A stretch of DNA of 64,000 nucleotides from Botryobacter ruber (GTDB lineage Bacteria; Bacteroidota; Bacteroidia; Cytophagales; Hymenobacteraceae), in the NCBI RefSeq assembly GCF_003347595.2, contig NZ_QCZK02000037.1:62001-126000 (forward strand), written 5' to 3'. Each line of letters begins with the position of its first letter. The first letter of the stretch is position 1. Positions 43,846-55,467 of the stretch are shown in pieces. The notes beneath the pieces were generated by a model that was given only the letters and a program-made list of their open reading frames with translations, did no database searches and was not told where the DNA came from. Both the position numbers and the translations under genes were made by a program.

Positions 43846-44603
43846 ACTTGAATACTAAAATAAAATCTCTAATTTTTGCAGGTTGTAGCATTATCACAAT
43901 CGGGGCACTAGTTGGCTTTGCCGGTTCCAGGCAAAATGAAAAATTGTGCAAAAAAGTGACAATAAAAATTGATAATGAATACAACAATTACTTTATTGGG
44001 GATAAGGAGGTACGGAACCTGCTCACGCGGGAAGGGGAACGAAAGTTAGAGGGACTTCCGAACGACCAGATCGATCTTAAAAACCTGGAGAAGCGCATCG
44101 AAGCCCACAGTTTTGTAAAAGAAGCTGACGTATACAGGGGCCTTGATGGAAATATCCAGGTGCAGGTAAAACAGAACAGACCAATTGCAAGAATTTTACG
44201 ACCAGACCAGGATGTATATATCGATACAGAGGGACATACACTCCCCCTATCCGACAGTTACACGGCACGTGTGATTCCTGTTACCAAGTCGGCTTTAATA
44301 AAATCTTTAGACAAGGGATTCTTCCAGGACTCGACAGGCCAGGCTTATCTCTCTTTGCTGATGTTTATTGAGAAAGATGAGTTTTGGAAAGCGCAGTTGG
44401 CCCAGATGCACATCGATGGGAGAGGGATGATATCGTTTTTACCCCAGGTGGGCGAGCATACCATCGAATTCGGGAAGCCCGAAAACCTGGAGGTAAAATT
44501 TAATAAGCTCATGATCTTTTATAAAAAAATTCTGCCCCAGATGGGTTGGGAAAAATATAAAAGAGTGAACGTAGCATTTGAAGATCAGATAATTTGTGAA
44601 TAA
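43842..44603 (+). CDS. ftsQ: Cell division protein FtsQ
   Basis: A 253-residue bitopic protein with a short cytoplasmic tail, a transmembrane helix (about 9-28, LIFAGCSIITIGALVGFAG) and a POTRA-like plus beta domain in the periplasm (KKVTIKIDNEYNNYFIGDKE, then IEAHSFVKEADVYRGLDGN). Similarity outside Bacteroidota is low, but topology and position between murC and ftsA support the call. FtsQ recruits FtsL/FtsB to the divisome. Confidence 0.93.
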   Translation: MNLNTKIKSLIFAGCSIITIGALVGFAGSRQNEKLCKKVTIKIDNEYNNYFIGDKEVRNLLTREGERKLEGLPNDQIDLKNLEKRIEAHSFVKEADVYRGLDGNIQVQVKQNRPIARILRPDQDVYIDTEGHTLPLSDSYTARVIPVTKSALIKSLDKGFFQDSTGQAYLSLLMFIEKDEFWKAQLAQMHIDGRGMISFLPQVGEHTIEFGKPENLEVKFNKLMIFYKKILPQMGWEKYKRVNVAFEDQIICE

Positions 44604-44615
44604 TAGATACAGGAT

Positions 44616-45926
44616 ATGCAAAGCGACAAAATAGTAGTAGGCTTGGACATCGGCACAACCAAAGTTTGCGCACTTGTTGGTCGGAAAAATGAGTTTGGGA
44701 AGCTGGAGATTTTAGGAATGGGCAAAGCCCTTTCGGAAGGGGTGGTTCGTGGCATTGTAAGCAACATCGACAAAACGGTAGATGCCATCCGGAAAGCCAT
44801 AAAGCAGGCGGAAGAGCAGTCAGGCATTAACATAGGAGTTGTGAACGTGGGCATCGCCGGGCAGCATATTAAAAGCCTGCAGCACAATGGCAGCATCACC
44901 CGTCAGGTAACGGACCACGAAATCACGGTAGATGATGTGGCGCGCCTGACCAACGATATGTACCGGCTGGTGACGCCTCCGGGCAGCGAGATTATACACG
45001 TAATGCCACAGGAGTACAAGGTGGATTACGAAGAAGGCATCGTAGATCCGGTGGGCATGTCGGGCGTGCGCCTGGAAGGTAACTTCCATATCATTACAGC
45101 GCAGTCTAACGCCATCAACAACATCAATAAATGTATCACCCGTGCCGGGCTGGAAATTGACAACCTGATCCTGGAGCCGCTGGCTTCGTGCATGTCGGTG
45201 CTGAGCGACGAAGAGAAAGAAGCAGGTGTGGCGTTGGTGGACATTGGAGGTGGTACTACGGATTTAGCCATCTTTAAAGACAATATAATCCGGCATACAG
45301 CTGTTTTACCTTTCGGGGGGAACATTATAACCTCCGACATCAAGCAGGGCTGCATGGTGATGCAGAACCAGGCCGAGCAGCTGAAAGTGAAGTTCGGGAA
45401 GGCCATTGCCGACGAAGCTTCTGAAAATGAAATAGTTTCTATACCAGGTTTGCGGGATCGTACGCCAAAAGAGATATCTTTGAAAAATCTTGCTTATATC
45501 ATAGAAGCAAGAATGGAAGAAATTATCGAACTTATCTTTGCAGAAATTGTTCGTTCAGGATATTCAAAGAGCCTGGCAGCAGGTATCGTGATTACAGGCG
45601 GTGGTTCGCAACTGCAGAATCTGGTGCAACTGGTAGAATATATTACCGGGATGGATACGCGAATCGGGTATCCGAACGAGCACCTGGGCAAATCGAAGAT
45701 CGATGCCGTGAAGAGCCCGATGTATGCTACCACCGTAGGCCTGGTACTCTCCGGATACCAGTCGCTGGACCAGCGCGTTTCGCATTATGAGAACGTGCCG
45801 CAACAAGAAGATTATCAGAAACCTGCACCTAAGAGCAGCAGCAACAGTGGCAGCACCACCGGAAGCCTGTTTCAGAGGCTAAAAGGTTTTCTGACCGACG
45901 ACATAGACGATAAACAAAGTTATTAA
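44616..45926 (+). CDS. ftsA: Cell division protein FtsA
   Basis: A 436-residue actin-like ATPase that tethers FtsZ to the membrane. Phosphate loops are VVGLDIGTTKVCALVG and ALVDIGGGTTDLAIFKD, and GIVITGGGSQLQNLVQLVEY is the adenosine motif. A Ser/Gly/Pro-rich linker (about 400-420) leads to a C-terminal amphipathic helix (SLFQRLKGFLTDDI) that fits membrane binding. ftsZ follows after 26 bp. Confidence 0.97.
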   Translation: MQSDKIVVGLDIGTTKVCALVGRKNEFGKLEILGMGKALSEGVVRGIVSNIDKTVDAIRKAIKQAEEQSGINIGVVNVGIAGQHIKSLQHNGSITRQVTDHEITVDDVARLTNDMYRLVTPPGSEIIHVMPQEYKVDYEEGIVDPVGMSGVRLEGNFHIITAQSNAINNINKCITRAGLEIDNLILEPLASCMSVLSDEEKEAGVALVDIGGGTTDLAIFKDNIIRHTAVLPFGGNIITSDIKQGCMVMQNQAEQLKVKFGKAIADEASENEIVSIPGLRDRTPKEISLKNLAYIIEARMEEIIELIFAEIVRSGYSKSLAAGIVITGGGSQLQNLVQLVEYITGMDTRIGYPNEHLGKSKIDAVKSPMYATTVGLVLSGYQSLDQRVSHYENVPQQEDYQKPAPKSSSNSGSTTGSLFQRLKGFLTDDIDDKQSY

Positions 45927-45952
45927 CCCAAAATAGAGCAGGAGATTTTAGC

Positions 45953-47461
45953 ATGACTTCAATGTACACTTTTGACTTACCTTCTAGCAGTAAGTCCATC
46001 ATCAAGGTGATTGGCGTCGGGGGCGGTGGCAGCAATGCTGTTAACCACATGTATAACCAGGGCATTAAAGACGTAGAATTTATAATATGTAATACTGACG
46101 CACAAGCCCTGAAAAGCAGCAGCGTTCCCAATAAGCTGGCCATCGGGCAAAACCTGACGGAGGGCCTGGGAGCCGGTGCCAACCCCGAAAAAGGCAAACA
46201 GGCTGCCCTCGAGAGCAAGGAAGAAATCCGGGAGATGCTGAGCGCCGATACCAAGATGGTGTTTATTACAGCGGGTATGGGTGGCGGTACCGGTACAGGT
46301 GCTGCGCCGGTTATTGCTAAAGTCGCCAAAGAACTGGGTATCCTGACGGTAGGTATTGTAACGGCACCTTTCGTTTTCGAAGGGAAAAAGAAAAAGGTTG
46401 CTGCCGAAAACGGGGTAAAGGAACTGAGCGAAAACTGCGATACCATCCTGGTGATCCTCAATGACAAGCTGCGCGAAATGTTCGGTAACCTGACCATCCG
46501 TGAAGCTTTCGCCAAGGCTGATAACGTGTTAACCACGGCGGCCAAATCGATCGCTGAAATTATTACGGTTACAGCCGAAGTGAACGTGGACTTTGAAGAC
46601 GTTAAAACGGTAATGAAAGATTCTGGTGCCGCTGTAATGGGTTCTGCCACGACAGAAGGCGAAGGCCGTGCCTTGCGTGCAGCCGAGGAAGCGCTTTCGT
46701 CGCCATTGCTGAACAACACCGATATTCACGGTGCTCAGAAAATCCTTCTTTCCATTATGTCTGGTGAGCAGGCGGAGCTGGAAATGGATGAGCTGACCGA
46801 GATCACCGAGTACATCCAGGATAAAGCCGGACAGGAAGCAGAGGTTATTTTCGGTCATGGCATCGATTCTTCGCTGGGCCAGAGCATCCGGGTAACAGTA
46901 ATTGCCACCGGCTTTGCCAGCAGCGCCGAAGGCATCATGGAGCCAAAAAAAACAGTTTTTGACCTGAACAGCGAGAAGAAAATAGAAGCGCCTAAGCCGG
47001 TTGAAGCTCCTATTGCTGCTCCTATTCCTAACCCGGTAGTGGCTCCTGCGGCTACGCCGAACTTCAAAGCGCCTTCAACGCCCGAGTACGATGTACGCAG
47101 GCCAGTGGAGCAGCCGGTGCAACGCGAGCGTGTCGTGTATGAACTGGAAGGTTTTCAGCAATCAACTAACAGCGCGGCAAACGAAGAGGATGCCAGAACA
47201 CGTGAGCAGGAGCGCATCCTGAACGAGCGTGAGCTGATGCAGCGCAAGGCGGAAGAAAGACGTGAAAGGCTGCGAATGCTGAGCACCGAAATTACGTCTG
47301 AAGCAATAAAAGAGAAACTGGATGTGCCGGCTTACCTGCGCCGCAACGTGGCACTCGACCAGGTGGTGCATTCTTCAGAAAGAAACATCTCCCGTTTCAA
47401 CCTGAATGATGATAATGAGATTTTAGGCGACAACCGTTTTCTGCACGATAATGTAGACTAA
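45953..47461 (+). CDS. ftsZ: Cell division protein FtsZ
   Basis: A 502-residue tubulin-like GTPase that forms the Z ring. GTP-binding parts are VIGVGGGGSNAVNHMY and the tubulin signature GGGTGTGAAPVIA. The GTPase core ends near residue 325. A long linker of about 100 residues (Ala/Pro then Arg/Glu-rich, REQERILNERELMQRKAEER) and a conserved tail (DVPAYLRRNVALDQ) follow; the tail is the probable binding site for FtsA. It ends the dcw cluster with a strong terminator. Confidence 0.98.
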   Translation: MTSMYTFDLPSSSKSIIKVIGVGGGGSNAVNHMYNQGIKDVEFIICNTDAQALKSSSVPNKLAIGQNLTEGLGAGANPEKGKQAALESKEEIREMLSADTKMVFITAGMGGGTGTGAAPVIAKVAKELGILTVGIVTAPFVFEGKKKKVAAENGVKELSENCDTILVILNDKLREMFGNLTIREAFAKADNVLTTAAKSIAEIITVTAEVNVDFEDVKTVMKDSGAAVMGSATTEGEGRALRAAEEALSSPLLNNTDIHGAQKILLSIMSGEQAELEMDELTEITEYIQDKAGQEAEVIFGHGIDSSLGQSIRVTVIATGFASSAEGIMEPKKTVFDLNSEKKIEAPKPVEAPIAAPIPNPVVAPAATPNFKAPSTPEYDVRRPVEQPVQRERVVYELEGFQQSTNSAANEEDARTREQERILNERELMQRKAEERRERLRMLSTEITSEAIKEKLDVPAYLRRNVALDQVVHSSERNISRFNLNDDNEILGDNRFLHDNVD

Positions 47462-47479
47462 CGCTAAGCGATACCATAA

Positions 47480-47519
47480 AAAGAAAGGCCTGCACGTAAA
47501 AATGCAGGCCTTTCTTTTT
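47480..47519 (+). terminator. Intrinsic terminator of the dcw cluster
   Basis: A perfect 15-bp stem, AAAGAAAGGCCTGCA with TGCAGGCCTTTCTTT, loop CGTAAAAA, then a T run. It lies 19 bp after the ftsZ stop. Confidence 0.92.
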
Positions 47520-47541
47520 GCTTTGGTTCCTGGAAAAAGGA

Positions 47542-47572
47542 GGAGCAGAGGCTGTGGTGGCAGGTGCAGCAG
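47542..47572 (+). repeat. Dispersed repeat copy, near-consensus
   Basis: Reads GGAGCAGAGGCTGTGGTGGC and continues AGGTGCAGCAG. It lies between the dcw terminator and the convergent FMN reductase gene. Confidence 0.8.
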
Positions 47573-47594
47573 ATTGTTTTTACAGCGCCCGCAA

Positions 47595-48119
47595 CTAAAA
47601 AGCAATCAGCTGCTCGATCTGCTCATCGAGTAGCTCCTGGTACAATTTGTTTGTAATTTTCAGGCCATCAAAGTTTTTGCTGATGAGCGCGAGGCGCGGC
47701 TTCTGCGCCAGCACATGCATGCCCAGGTAATTAAACACATCGGTCAGGTGGCTCATGGCCATGCCGCTGCCCTGTATGCCCGAAGAGATACCCACCATGG
47801 CTGCCTTTTTATTTTTGAACGGGCTGGGATAGTCGAGGCCATCAATAAACGCTTTGAGTACGCCGGGGTAGGAGTTATTGTACTCGGGTACCATAAACAC
47901 CAGCTTTTCCGATTTTTTGATCATGCTGCTCAGCTTGTTGAACTGCTCGTTCTTGCCGGAGTTGTCGTAAAGTGCCGATGTGGTAAAGTCGTCGGGTAAA
48001 GCGGCCAGGTCCAGGATCTGGCATTCCTGTCCTTTTTCCTGAAGCAAAGTAGCGTAGTAATCAGCAATGGCTCTGGTGACAGAAGCAGGACGGTTGGTGC
48101 TGGAAATTATTGTAATCAT
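47595..48119 (-). CDS. NADPH-dependent FMN reductase family protein
   Basis: A 174-residue flavodoxin-like protein. The FMN phosphate loop is ISSTNRPASVTRAIA, and FMVPEYNNSYPGVLKAFID is the family motif that binds the flavin ring. Such enzymes reduce FMN, quinones or azo compounds with NAD(P)H. A single gene, convergent with ftsZ and followed upstream by a repeat-containing gap. Confidence 0.9.
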   Translation of the reverse strand: MITIISSTNRPASVTRAIADYYATLLQEKGQECQILDLAALPDDFTTSALYDNSGKNEQFNKLSSMIKKSEKLVFMVPEYNNSYPGVLKAFIDGLDYPSPFKNKKAAMVGISSGIQGSGMAMSHLTDVFNYLGMHVLAQKPRLALISKNFDGLKITNKLYQELLDEQIEQLIAF

Positions 48120-48236
48120 GTTGCGTTAGGGCTTGGTTACGTAACAGCGTTCCGGGAGCTATTGTTTAGCTGGAACAGCAGCATCGGTAGTTCTTGGTTA
48201 GCTGGCTGCCAGTTACATTTCTGCTTTAGAACTGTT

Positions 48237-48313
48237 CTGCTCCTGCCACCATAGCCTCTGCTGCTGAGACATACAAGCTGGTAAAAGAGCAGCAGGAATG
48301 GTGGCTGGTGCTG
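48237..48313. repeat. Inverted pair of dispersed repeats
   Basis: A minus copy (48237-48266, complement CAGCAGCAGAGGCTATGGTG and on) and a plus copy (48287-48313, GAGCAGCAGGAATGGTGGCT and on) face each other across 20 bp. They belong to the two sequence variants of the family, so the pair was not made by simple inversion of one copy. Confidence 0.75.
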
Positions 48314-48375
48314 TCATGTTCAAAGCTCAGAAAGATGCATGTGGCAGCTTCAGAACCCAGGTGCAAGTAAATAAA

Positions 48376-48408
48376 AAAAGGCGAGAGCAGCTTGCTGTCT
48401 CGCCTTTT
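48376..48408 (-). terminator. Intrinsic terminator of sdhCAB
   Basis: AAAAGGCGAGA pairs with TCTCGCCTTTT, and an inner CAG pairs with CTG. On the minus strand the stem is followed by T residues (complement of the A run at 48373-48379). It lies 18 bp after the sdhB stop. Confidence 0.85.
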
Positions 48409-48426
48409 GCTTATGCATTCGCGTAA

Positions 48427-49209
48427 TTAAACGTTTTCGGAGCTGGCTTTTGCCGAAATAAATTCTCTGCGCAGCATGTTGATGTTCTCCAGGGAGATAC
48501 CCACCGGGCACTCAGCCGCACAGGCTCCTGTGTTGGTGCAGGCACCGAAGCCTTCCAGGTCCATTTGCGCAACCATGTTCTCCACGCGAGTTTTGCGCTC
48601 TGTCTTGCCCTGCGGCAGCATGGCCAGCTGCGATACTTTGGCACTCACAAACAGCATGGCCGAAGCATTTTTACAGGCTGCCACACAGGCGCCGCAACCA
48701 ATACAGGTGGCCGCATCAAAGGCCTTGTCAGCAACAGTTTTCGGAATCGGGATCACGTTTGCATCCGGTATACCACCTGTGTTTACAGAGATGTAACCTC
48801 CTGCCTGTTGGATACGGTCGAACGCAGAACGGTCTACCACCAGGTCTTTGTGAACGGGGAATGCAGCAGCTCTCCAGGGCTCAATCGTAATGGTGTCGCC
48901 GTCGGAGAAGTGGCGCATGTGCAACTGGCAGGTGGTAGTACCACGCTCCGGCCCGTGTGCACGTCCGTTAATGTAAAGGCTGCACATACCGCAGATACCT
49001 TCGCGGCAATCGTGGTCAAACGCGATCGGGTCTTGTCCGGCACGCAGCAAATCCTCGTTTACAACATCCAGCATCTCCAGGAACGACATGTCCGGGGAGA
49101 TACCATTTGCTTTATAATCAACCAGCTGACCTGGTGAAGTTCTGTTTTTTTGGCGCCAAACCCGTAACGTCAGGTTCATGGGTTTAGCATTTGGGTTATT
49201 ACCAGCCAT
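48427..49209 (-). CDS. sdhB: Succinate dehydrogenase/fumarate reductase iron-sulfur subunit
   Basis: A 260-residue protein with an N-terminal 2Fe-2S ferredoxin domain ([18 protein letters not shown]) and a C-terminal dicluster domain ([18 protein letters not shown] and [19 protein letters not shown]). It carries electrons from SdhA to the membrane subunit. It lies 147 bp after sdhA; that gap holds a repeat sequence, unlike the tight sdhC-sdhA junction. Confidence 0.97.
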   Translation of the reverse strand: MAGNNPNAKPMNLTLRVWRQKNRTSPGQLVDYKANGISPDMSFLEMLDVVNEDLLRAGQDPIAFDHDCREGICGMCSLYINGRAHGPERGTTTCQLHMRHFSDGDTITIEPWRAAAFPVHKDLVVDRSAFDRIQQAGGYISVNTGGIPDANVIPIPKTVADKAFDAATCIGCGACVAACKNASAMLFVSAKVSQLAMLPQGKTERKTRVENMVAQMDLEGFGACTNTGACAAECPVGISLENINMLRREFISAKASSENV

Positions 49210-49323
49210 TATTTTATTTCAATTTGAAATTTATTCCTGATGGAGCCTAAAAGTTAAAAAGCCAGATCGTGAAAAGGAGCTTCTCCTGCTGTTTTAATCA
49301 TCACACCGCCTCCTTTGTAGCGC

Positions 49324-49350
49324 TTAACTTTTAACTCTAAACTCTTAACT
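49324..49350. repeat. Repeat shared with the mraY-murD gap
   Basis: TTAACTTTTAACTCTAAACT and the following CTTAACT are the complement of 38505-38530 with one mismatch in 26 nt. It lies inside the sdhCAB operon, between sdhA and sdhB. Confidence 0.7.
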
Positions 49351-49356
49351 AATTTA

Positions 49357-51321
<1,965 letters not shown>

Positions 51322-51343
51322 GGAGCTATATAAGAATCAGTTA

Positions 51344-52024
51344 TTATCTAAAGAAGAAAAAGTATAAGGGAATAACAGCGAAGCCAAGGCACACAATTAC
51401 AGAGAAGGCATACCCAAACGCCTGTATAAAGGGTGTATACTTTTTATGATCCAGGCCCAGCGTCTGGAAGGCGCTCTGGAAACCGTGGATAAGGTGATAC
51501 GCCAGGGCAATCATGGAGATGACATAAAGGGCAACATACCACCAGATCTGGAACGACTGCACCACTTTCAGGTACAGGTTTTCATAATGCACATTGTCGA
51601 TTACAACACCCTCCAGACCGCCAAAGCGGGCAGGCACAAAGAAATTCCAGAGGTGAATAATCAGGAAAACCAAAATCACTGTTCCGAGTAAACCCATGTT
51701 ACGGGACGACCACGTGCTATTTTCCTGCGGACGGTTAACAGCGTAGTCAACAGGGCGTGCAGTTTTATTCTTCTTTGTTAAAACGATTGCATCATAAATA
51801 TGAAACAGGAATCCGAGCAGCAGAACAATTTCCATTGTCCGGATGATAGGATTCGTACCCATAAACCTGGAGTAAATGTTAAAAGCCGCGCCGCCATCTT
51901 CGTTAAAAAGCTGTAGATTACCGATGAGGTGCACTACCAGGAAGGAGCAAAGAAAAAGGCCCGTGATGGACATCACAATTTTCCGCCCGACTGTACTGGA
52001 AAACGTCTTAGTAAACCAATTCAT
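51344..52024 (-). CDS. sdhC: Succinate dehydrogenase cytochrome b subunit
   Basis: A 226-residue membrane anchor with five hydrophobic helices (about 15-35, 60-80, 105-125, 155-178, 200-222). Candidate haem ligands are His in SFLVVHLIGN, His in LLGFLFHIYDAI, His in FLIIHLWNFF and His in ALAYHLIHGFQSAF. The single anchor replaces SdhC plus SdhD of E. coli. It is first in sdhCAB, with a good promoter upstream. Confidence 0.95.
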   Translation of the reverse strand: MNWFTKTFSSTVGRKIVMSITGLFLCSFLVVHLIGNLQLFNEDGGAAFNIYSRFMGTNPIIRTMEIVLLLGFLFHIYDAIVLTKKNKTARPVDYAVNRPQENSTWSSRNMGLLGTVILVFLIIHLWNFFVPARFGGLEGVVIDNVHYENLYLKVVQSFQIWWYVALYVISMIALAYHLIHGFQSAFQTLGLDHKKYTPFIQAFGYAFSVIVCLGFAVIPLYFFFFR

Positions 52025-52070
52025 TTGAATGTGTTAAAGGTTAAATATTAATTGTGCGTTTTTTTGACCC

Positions 52071-52101
52071 CAAAGGTACATGCCGGCATTATATGAAACA
52101 A
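52071..52101 (-). promoter_or_regulatory. Promoter of sdhCAB
   Basis: On the minus strand TTG (52101-52099), a 20-nt spacer and TACCTTTG (52078-52071) match the Bacteroidota consensus exactly. It lies about 47 bp before the sdhC ATG. Confidence 0.7.
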
Positions 52102-52254
52102 TTATTATAACTTATTTTGAATCAATCTAAATTGTAAACTGAAGTACAGAATTTTCGTACTTTTTATAACCCGCATTTTTACCTTTATTTTCACAATAAA
52201 AATTAGAAATTTAAGTTTTCAGAATACCTTTACGTACAGCCTAACCCTTTTCAT

Positions 52255-55017
52255 ATGCCAGAATGTTTACGCCTAAGGTTTCTGCTGCCTCACAGTTTGT
52301 GGTTGGTTTTGATGTTGTTGTTGGTATCGTTAACTGAGGTACAGGCCACGCACTTAAGAGCAGGCGACATTACCGCCAAGCGGGATACCACGCCCAATCC
52401 AAATCCCTTTCGCTACTTTTTCAGGATGGTGATCTATACCGACAGGTCTTCCTCGGCAGAAGACCTCACGATTACAGTTGACCATGGTTATCCTGATTCT
52501 AAGGTCACTTTACCGAGGGGACCGGTAACACAAATCAGTCCGGAGACGGACCGGGAGGTGTTTGAATGGGAACATACCTTTCCTGCTATAGGTACTTACA
52601 CCATCAGCTGGGTAGGCGTAAACCGGAACGGCCGCATCCTCAACCTGCAGGCGCCCTCCGATATGCACAGCTTTTACCTGGCTACTACCATTAATATCAG
52701 CCCTTTCAGGGGCTATAACAGTACACCTGTCTTTAATTATCCTCCTATCGATATAGCCAATGTGGGCGAAAAGTTTGTGCATAACCCTGCTGCCTTCGAC
52801 GCTGAAGGCGACAGTCTGGTATTCAAACTGGTGCCGCCACGCCGCAAAGATGCCAACTCGGATAATATTATCCCGGTGCCTGGTTTCACGTTACCCAATA
52901 ACCTGTTTGGCTGCCCGAACTCAACGGATTCTGGTCCGGCTACTTTTACCCTAGATCCACATACGGGACAGATGGAGTGGGATGCGCCCTGCCGGGCAGG
53001 GGAGTATAATGTGGCCTTTGTGGTGGAAGAATGGCGGGTGGTGCCCGGTGGCGGGGCTGTAAAGATAGGAGAGGTAGTGCGCGATATGCAGATTACCGTA
53101 AAGGAAGGACCAAACCGGCCGCCGGTGCTGGAGCGAAAAGATACCTGTATTGTTGCCGGTACTACGCTGGACTGGGTGGTCAGGGCCACAGATCCGGATA
53201 ATGACCTGATATTATTAAGTGCCATCAGCGGCATTATACCGCCCGCCACATTCAGGCCCAGGCCAAGCAATGCCAGCACTGGCGGTCTGGCATTAGGTGA
53301 TTTCAGTTGGTCAACCACCTGCGAAGATGTGCGGGCGCAGCCTTACCTGGTTGTTTTCAGGGCTGAAGATGTGCGGCAGACAGCAACGAACAGGCTGGTA
53401 GATTTGCAGCCCTGGACTATCCGGGTGGTGGGGCCACCACCGCAGAACCTGAAGGTAGCAGGCCAGGGCAAAAACGTGCAGGTTACCTGGGACAGCTACC
53501 AATGCCAGAATGCTTCTACCATCCGAATCTACCGTCGGGAAGGGCCTTCCAATTTTACACCGGATGAGTGTGAAACGGGTGTGCCTGCCAGTACCGGTTA
53601 CCAAATGATAGGCGAAGTGCCCAAAGATGCAACCTCCTTCCTGGATACAAATGGTGGGCAGGGGCTTGAATCGGGTAAGGAGTACTGCTACATAATATAT
53701 GCTGAGTTCCCGGCACCGGGCAGAGGCCAGAGCCTTGCTTCGGTAGAGGCCTGTATTACCATCGAGCAGGATATCCCCTTCCTGACCAATGTTACCGTGG
53801 ATGAAACAGACGCTACAGCCGGCCAGATAACCGTGAAATGGACGCAACCAGGACCCGGCATCGCACTGCTGACGGCTCCGTTCCAGTACAGGCTGTACCG
53901 TAAAAACGGCCAGGAACCAGGTACTGCCTATACCCTGCTAACCACCATCAACAACCTGGAGGATACGACTTTTGTGGATACAAACCTCAATACGCAGGAC
54001 AATGCCTACAGGTACAAACTCGAGTTTTACCAGTCAGCTGCTCCGGGTGGTCCTCCGACGGTGCTGTATGACAGCACGAGCGCGTCGAGTGTCCGCTTGG
54101 AGGCGATTGCCTCGGATACAGACGAGAAATTTATTACGCTGAACTGGACCTATGATGTGCCGTGGCGAAACGAGGTGCTGCAGCATAAGATTTACCGGCA
54201 GATTGACGGGGTCTTTGTGCTGATTGACAGTGTGAGTGCCACTTCCTCTTCGGGTACCTACACCGATCGCGGTACTTTTAACAACATCGCCTTAGCCAGG
54301 GGCGAAAGTTACTGCTATTATGTGCAAACGGTAGGTACCTACGAAAATGAGAGTTTGCCGGAGCCGCTGCTCAACAACAGCCAGGAAGTTTGTGCCATGA
54401 TGCCTAAACTGATTTGTGCGCCCGAGCTTTCGATCGATGCGCTGGACTGTAACCTGTTCCTGCAGTCACCCACGCAGCCGCCGTACCAGAATGTGCTGAC
54501 GTGGGAGCCGAATATAACCGGCGACTGCACCGATGAGATCGATTTTTATACTGTCTACTTTAAGCCAACCCTGGACGCAGAATATGTAAGCCTGGGCACC
54601 ACCACCGAAACTACTTTTATCCATACCAACCTGGAGTCGTTTGCCGGTTGCTATAAAGTAACAGCTACCGATGTAAATGGCAGGGTAAGTGATTTCAGCA
54701 ACGAAGTGTGTAAAGACAACTGTTTCTCGTTTATGTTGCCAAACATCATAACACCAAACGGCGACGGCAAAAACGATGTATTCCGGCCCGACAGCAAAAC
54801 GGTCTTTGTCCGGTCCATGAAGTTCAGGGTATTTAACCGTTGGGGGGTGCAAGTGTATGAAGGCAACGACAGGAATATTAACTGGGCAGGCGTTACAACA
54901 GACGGCGGTCGCGTGCCGGACGGTACTTACTACTACGAAGCGGAAGTGGAGTTCTTTTCGTTAGACCCCGCCAGGCAACGGGCAACATACAAAGGCTGGG
55001 TACAGATTGTAAGATAA
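52255..55017 (+). CDS. T9SS type B sorting domain surface protein with fibronectin III-like repeats
   Basis: A 920-residue exported protein. A signal peptide (about 1-31, LWLVLMLLLVSL) is followed by THLRAGDITAKRD, a start typical of large gliding-associated proteins, then Ig/cadherin-like and fibronectin III-like domains. The last 85 residues are a CHU_C/T9SS type B sorting domain (LPNIITPNGDGKNDVFRP, FRVFNRWGVQVYEG). Cargo with this domain is secreted through the T9SS and retained at the surface. Function beyond adhesion or matrix binding cannot be told. Single gene, divergent from sdhCAB. Confidence 0.9.
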   Translation: MPECLRLRFLLPHSLWLVLMLLLVSLTEVQATHLRAGDITAKRDTTPNPNPFRYFFRMVIYTDRSSSAEDLTITVDHGYPDSKVTLPRGPVTQISPETDREVFEWEHTFPAIGTYTISWVGVNRNGRILNLQAPSDMHSFYLATTINISPFRGYNSTPVFNYPPIDIANVGEKFVHNPAAFDAEGDSLVFKLVPPRRKDANSDNIIPVPGFTLPNNLFGCPNSTDSGPATFTLDPHTGQMEWDAPCRAGEYNVAFVVEEWRVVPGGGAVKIGEVVRDMQITVKEGPNRPPVLERKDTCIVAGTTLDWVVRATDPDNDLILLSAISGIIPPATFRPRPSNASTGGLALGDFSWSTTCEDVRAQPYLVVFRAEDVRQTATNRLVDLQPWTIRVVGPPPQNLKVAGQGKNVQVTWDSYQCQNASTIRIYRREGPSNFTPDECETGVPASTGYQMIGEVPKDATSFLDTNGGQGLESGKEYCYIIYAEFPAPGRGQSLASVEACITIEQDIPFLTNVTVDETDATAGQITVKWTQPGPGIALLTAPFQYRLYRKNGQEPGTAYTLLTTINNLEDTTFVDTNLNTQDNAYRYKLEFYQSAAPGGPPTVLYDSTSASSVRLEAIASDTDEKFITLNWTYDVPWRNEVLQHKIYRQIDGVFVLIDSVSATSSSGTYTDRGTFNNIALARGESYCYYVQTVGTYENESLPEPLLNNSQEVCAMMPKLICAPELSIDALDCNLFLQSPTQPPYQNVLTWEPNITGDCTDEIDFYTVYFKPTLDAEYVSLGTTTETTFIHTNLESFAGCYKVTATDVNGRVSDFSNEVCKDNCFSFMLPNIITPNGDGKNDVFRPDSKTVFVRSMKFRVFNRWGVQVYEGNDRNINWAGVTTDGGRVPDGTYYYEAEVEFFSLDPARQRATYKGWVQIVR

Positions 55018-55022
55018 CAACA

Positions 55023-55358
55023 TTACACCTGGAAGCGCTGCAGGAGAAGCAAATCGTGTTCAACGATGGCTCCTGCGGCTTTTGCCAGGGAAGGGTGTAC
55101 TGGCGCTAACCTATAAGTAAGCCGGCAAACGGTACTGCGCGGCTGAGCAGTCGCCACCTCTACACACAGGCCGAAGCCGTACTTCGTGTTGCCCGCTAGC
55201 TTAAATTTCCGTGGTCGCTGTTTTATTTTTTCAGGTTTATTCCCTTATCTTTCCGTGATTTTGTGTAGCAGCTGGTGGCAAAGAACCGCTACCGCCTGGC
55301 AGAAAGCACAGAATCATGTGTGCTGCCATCGTCCGAAGAAAGGCAAGGTTTATTGCCT
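55023..55358 (+). pseudogene. Decayed thiol-disulfide oxidoreductase of the DCC (DUF393) family
   Basis: One frame keeps clear family segments but has three stops (TAA 55107, TAG 55197, TAG 55266). In order: IVFNDGSCGFCQGRV with the DGxCxxC motif (about 55053-55097), HLYTQAEAVLRVAR before the second stop, LKFPWSLFYFFRFIPLSF and RDFV before the third, then QLVAKNRYR and CVLP. The two TAG codons stand where relatives often have Tyr. The DCC motif and the YTQAEA segment are about 30 codons closer than in intact members, so an internal deletion is likely. No start codon remains. The frame stays open to 55454 without further similarity. Confidence 0.75.
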
Positions 55359-55467
55359 GCGCTGGTGCAGGTAAGGCTTTGGTGGGAGCGGCAGCAGAAT
55401 TATTGCGTGCTATTTCAGGCAGAAGCAACCGAGGTAATTACTTTTAACAAATAAGACAGATTAACGA

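Noticed and set aside
55265..55407. Further copies of the dispersed repeat (GCAGCTGGTGGC and GGTGGGAGCGGCAGCAG)
   Set aside because: They match only part of the consensus and lie in the DCC pseudogene frame, where coding sequence explains them.
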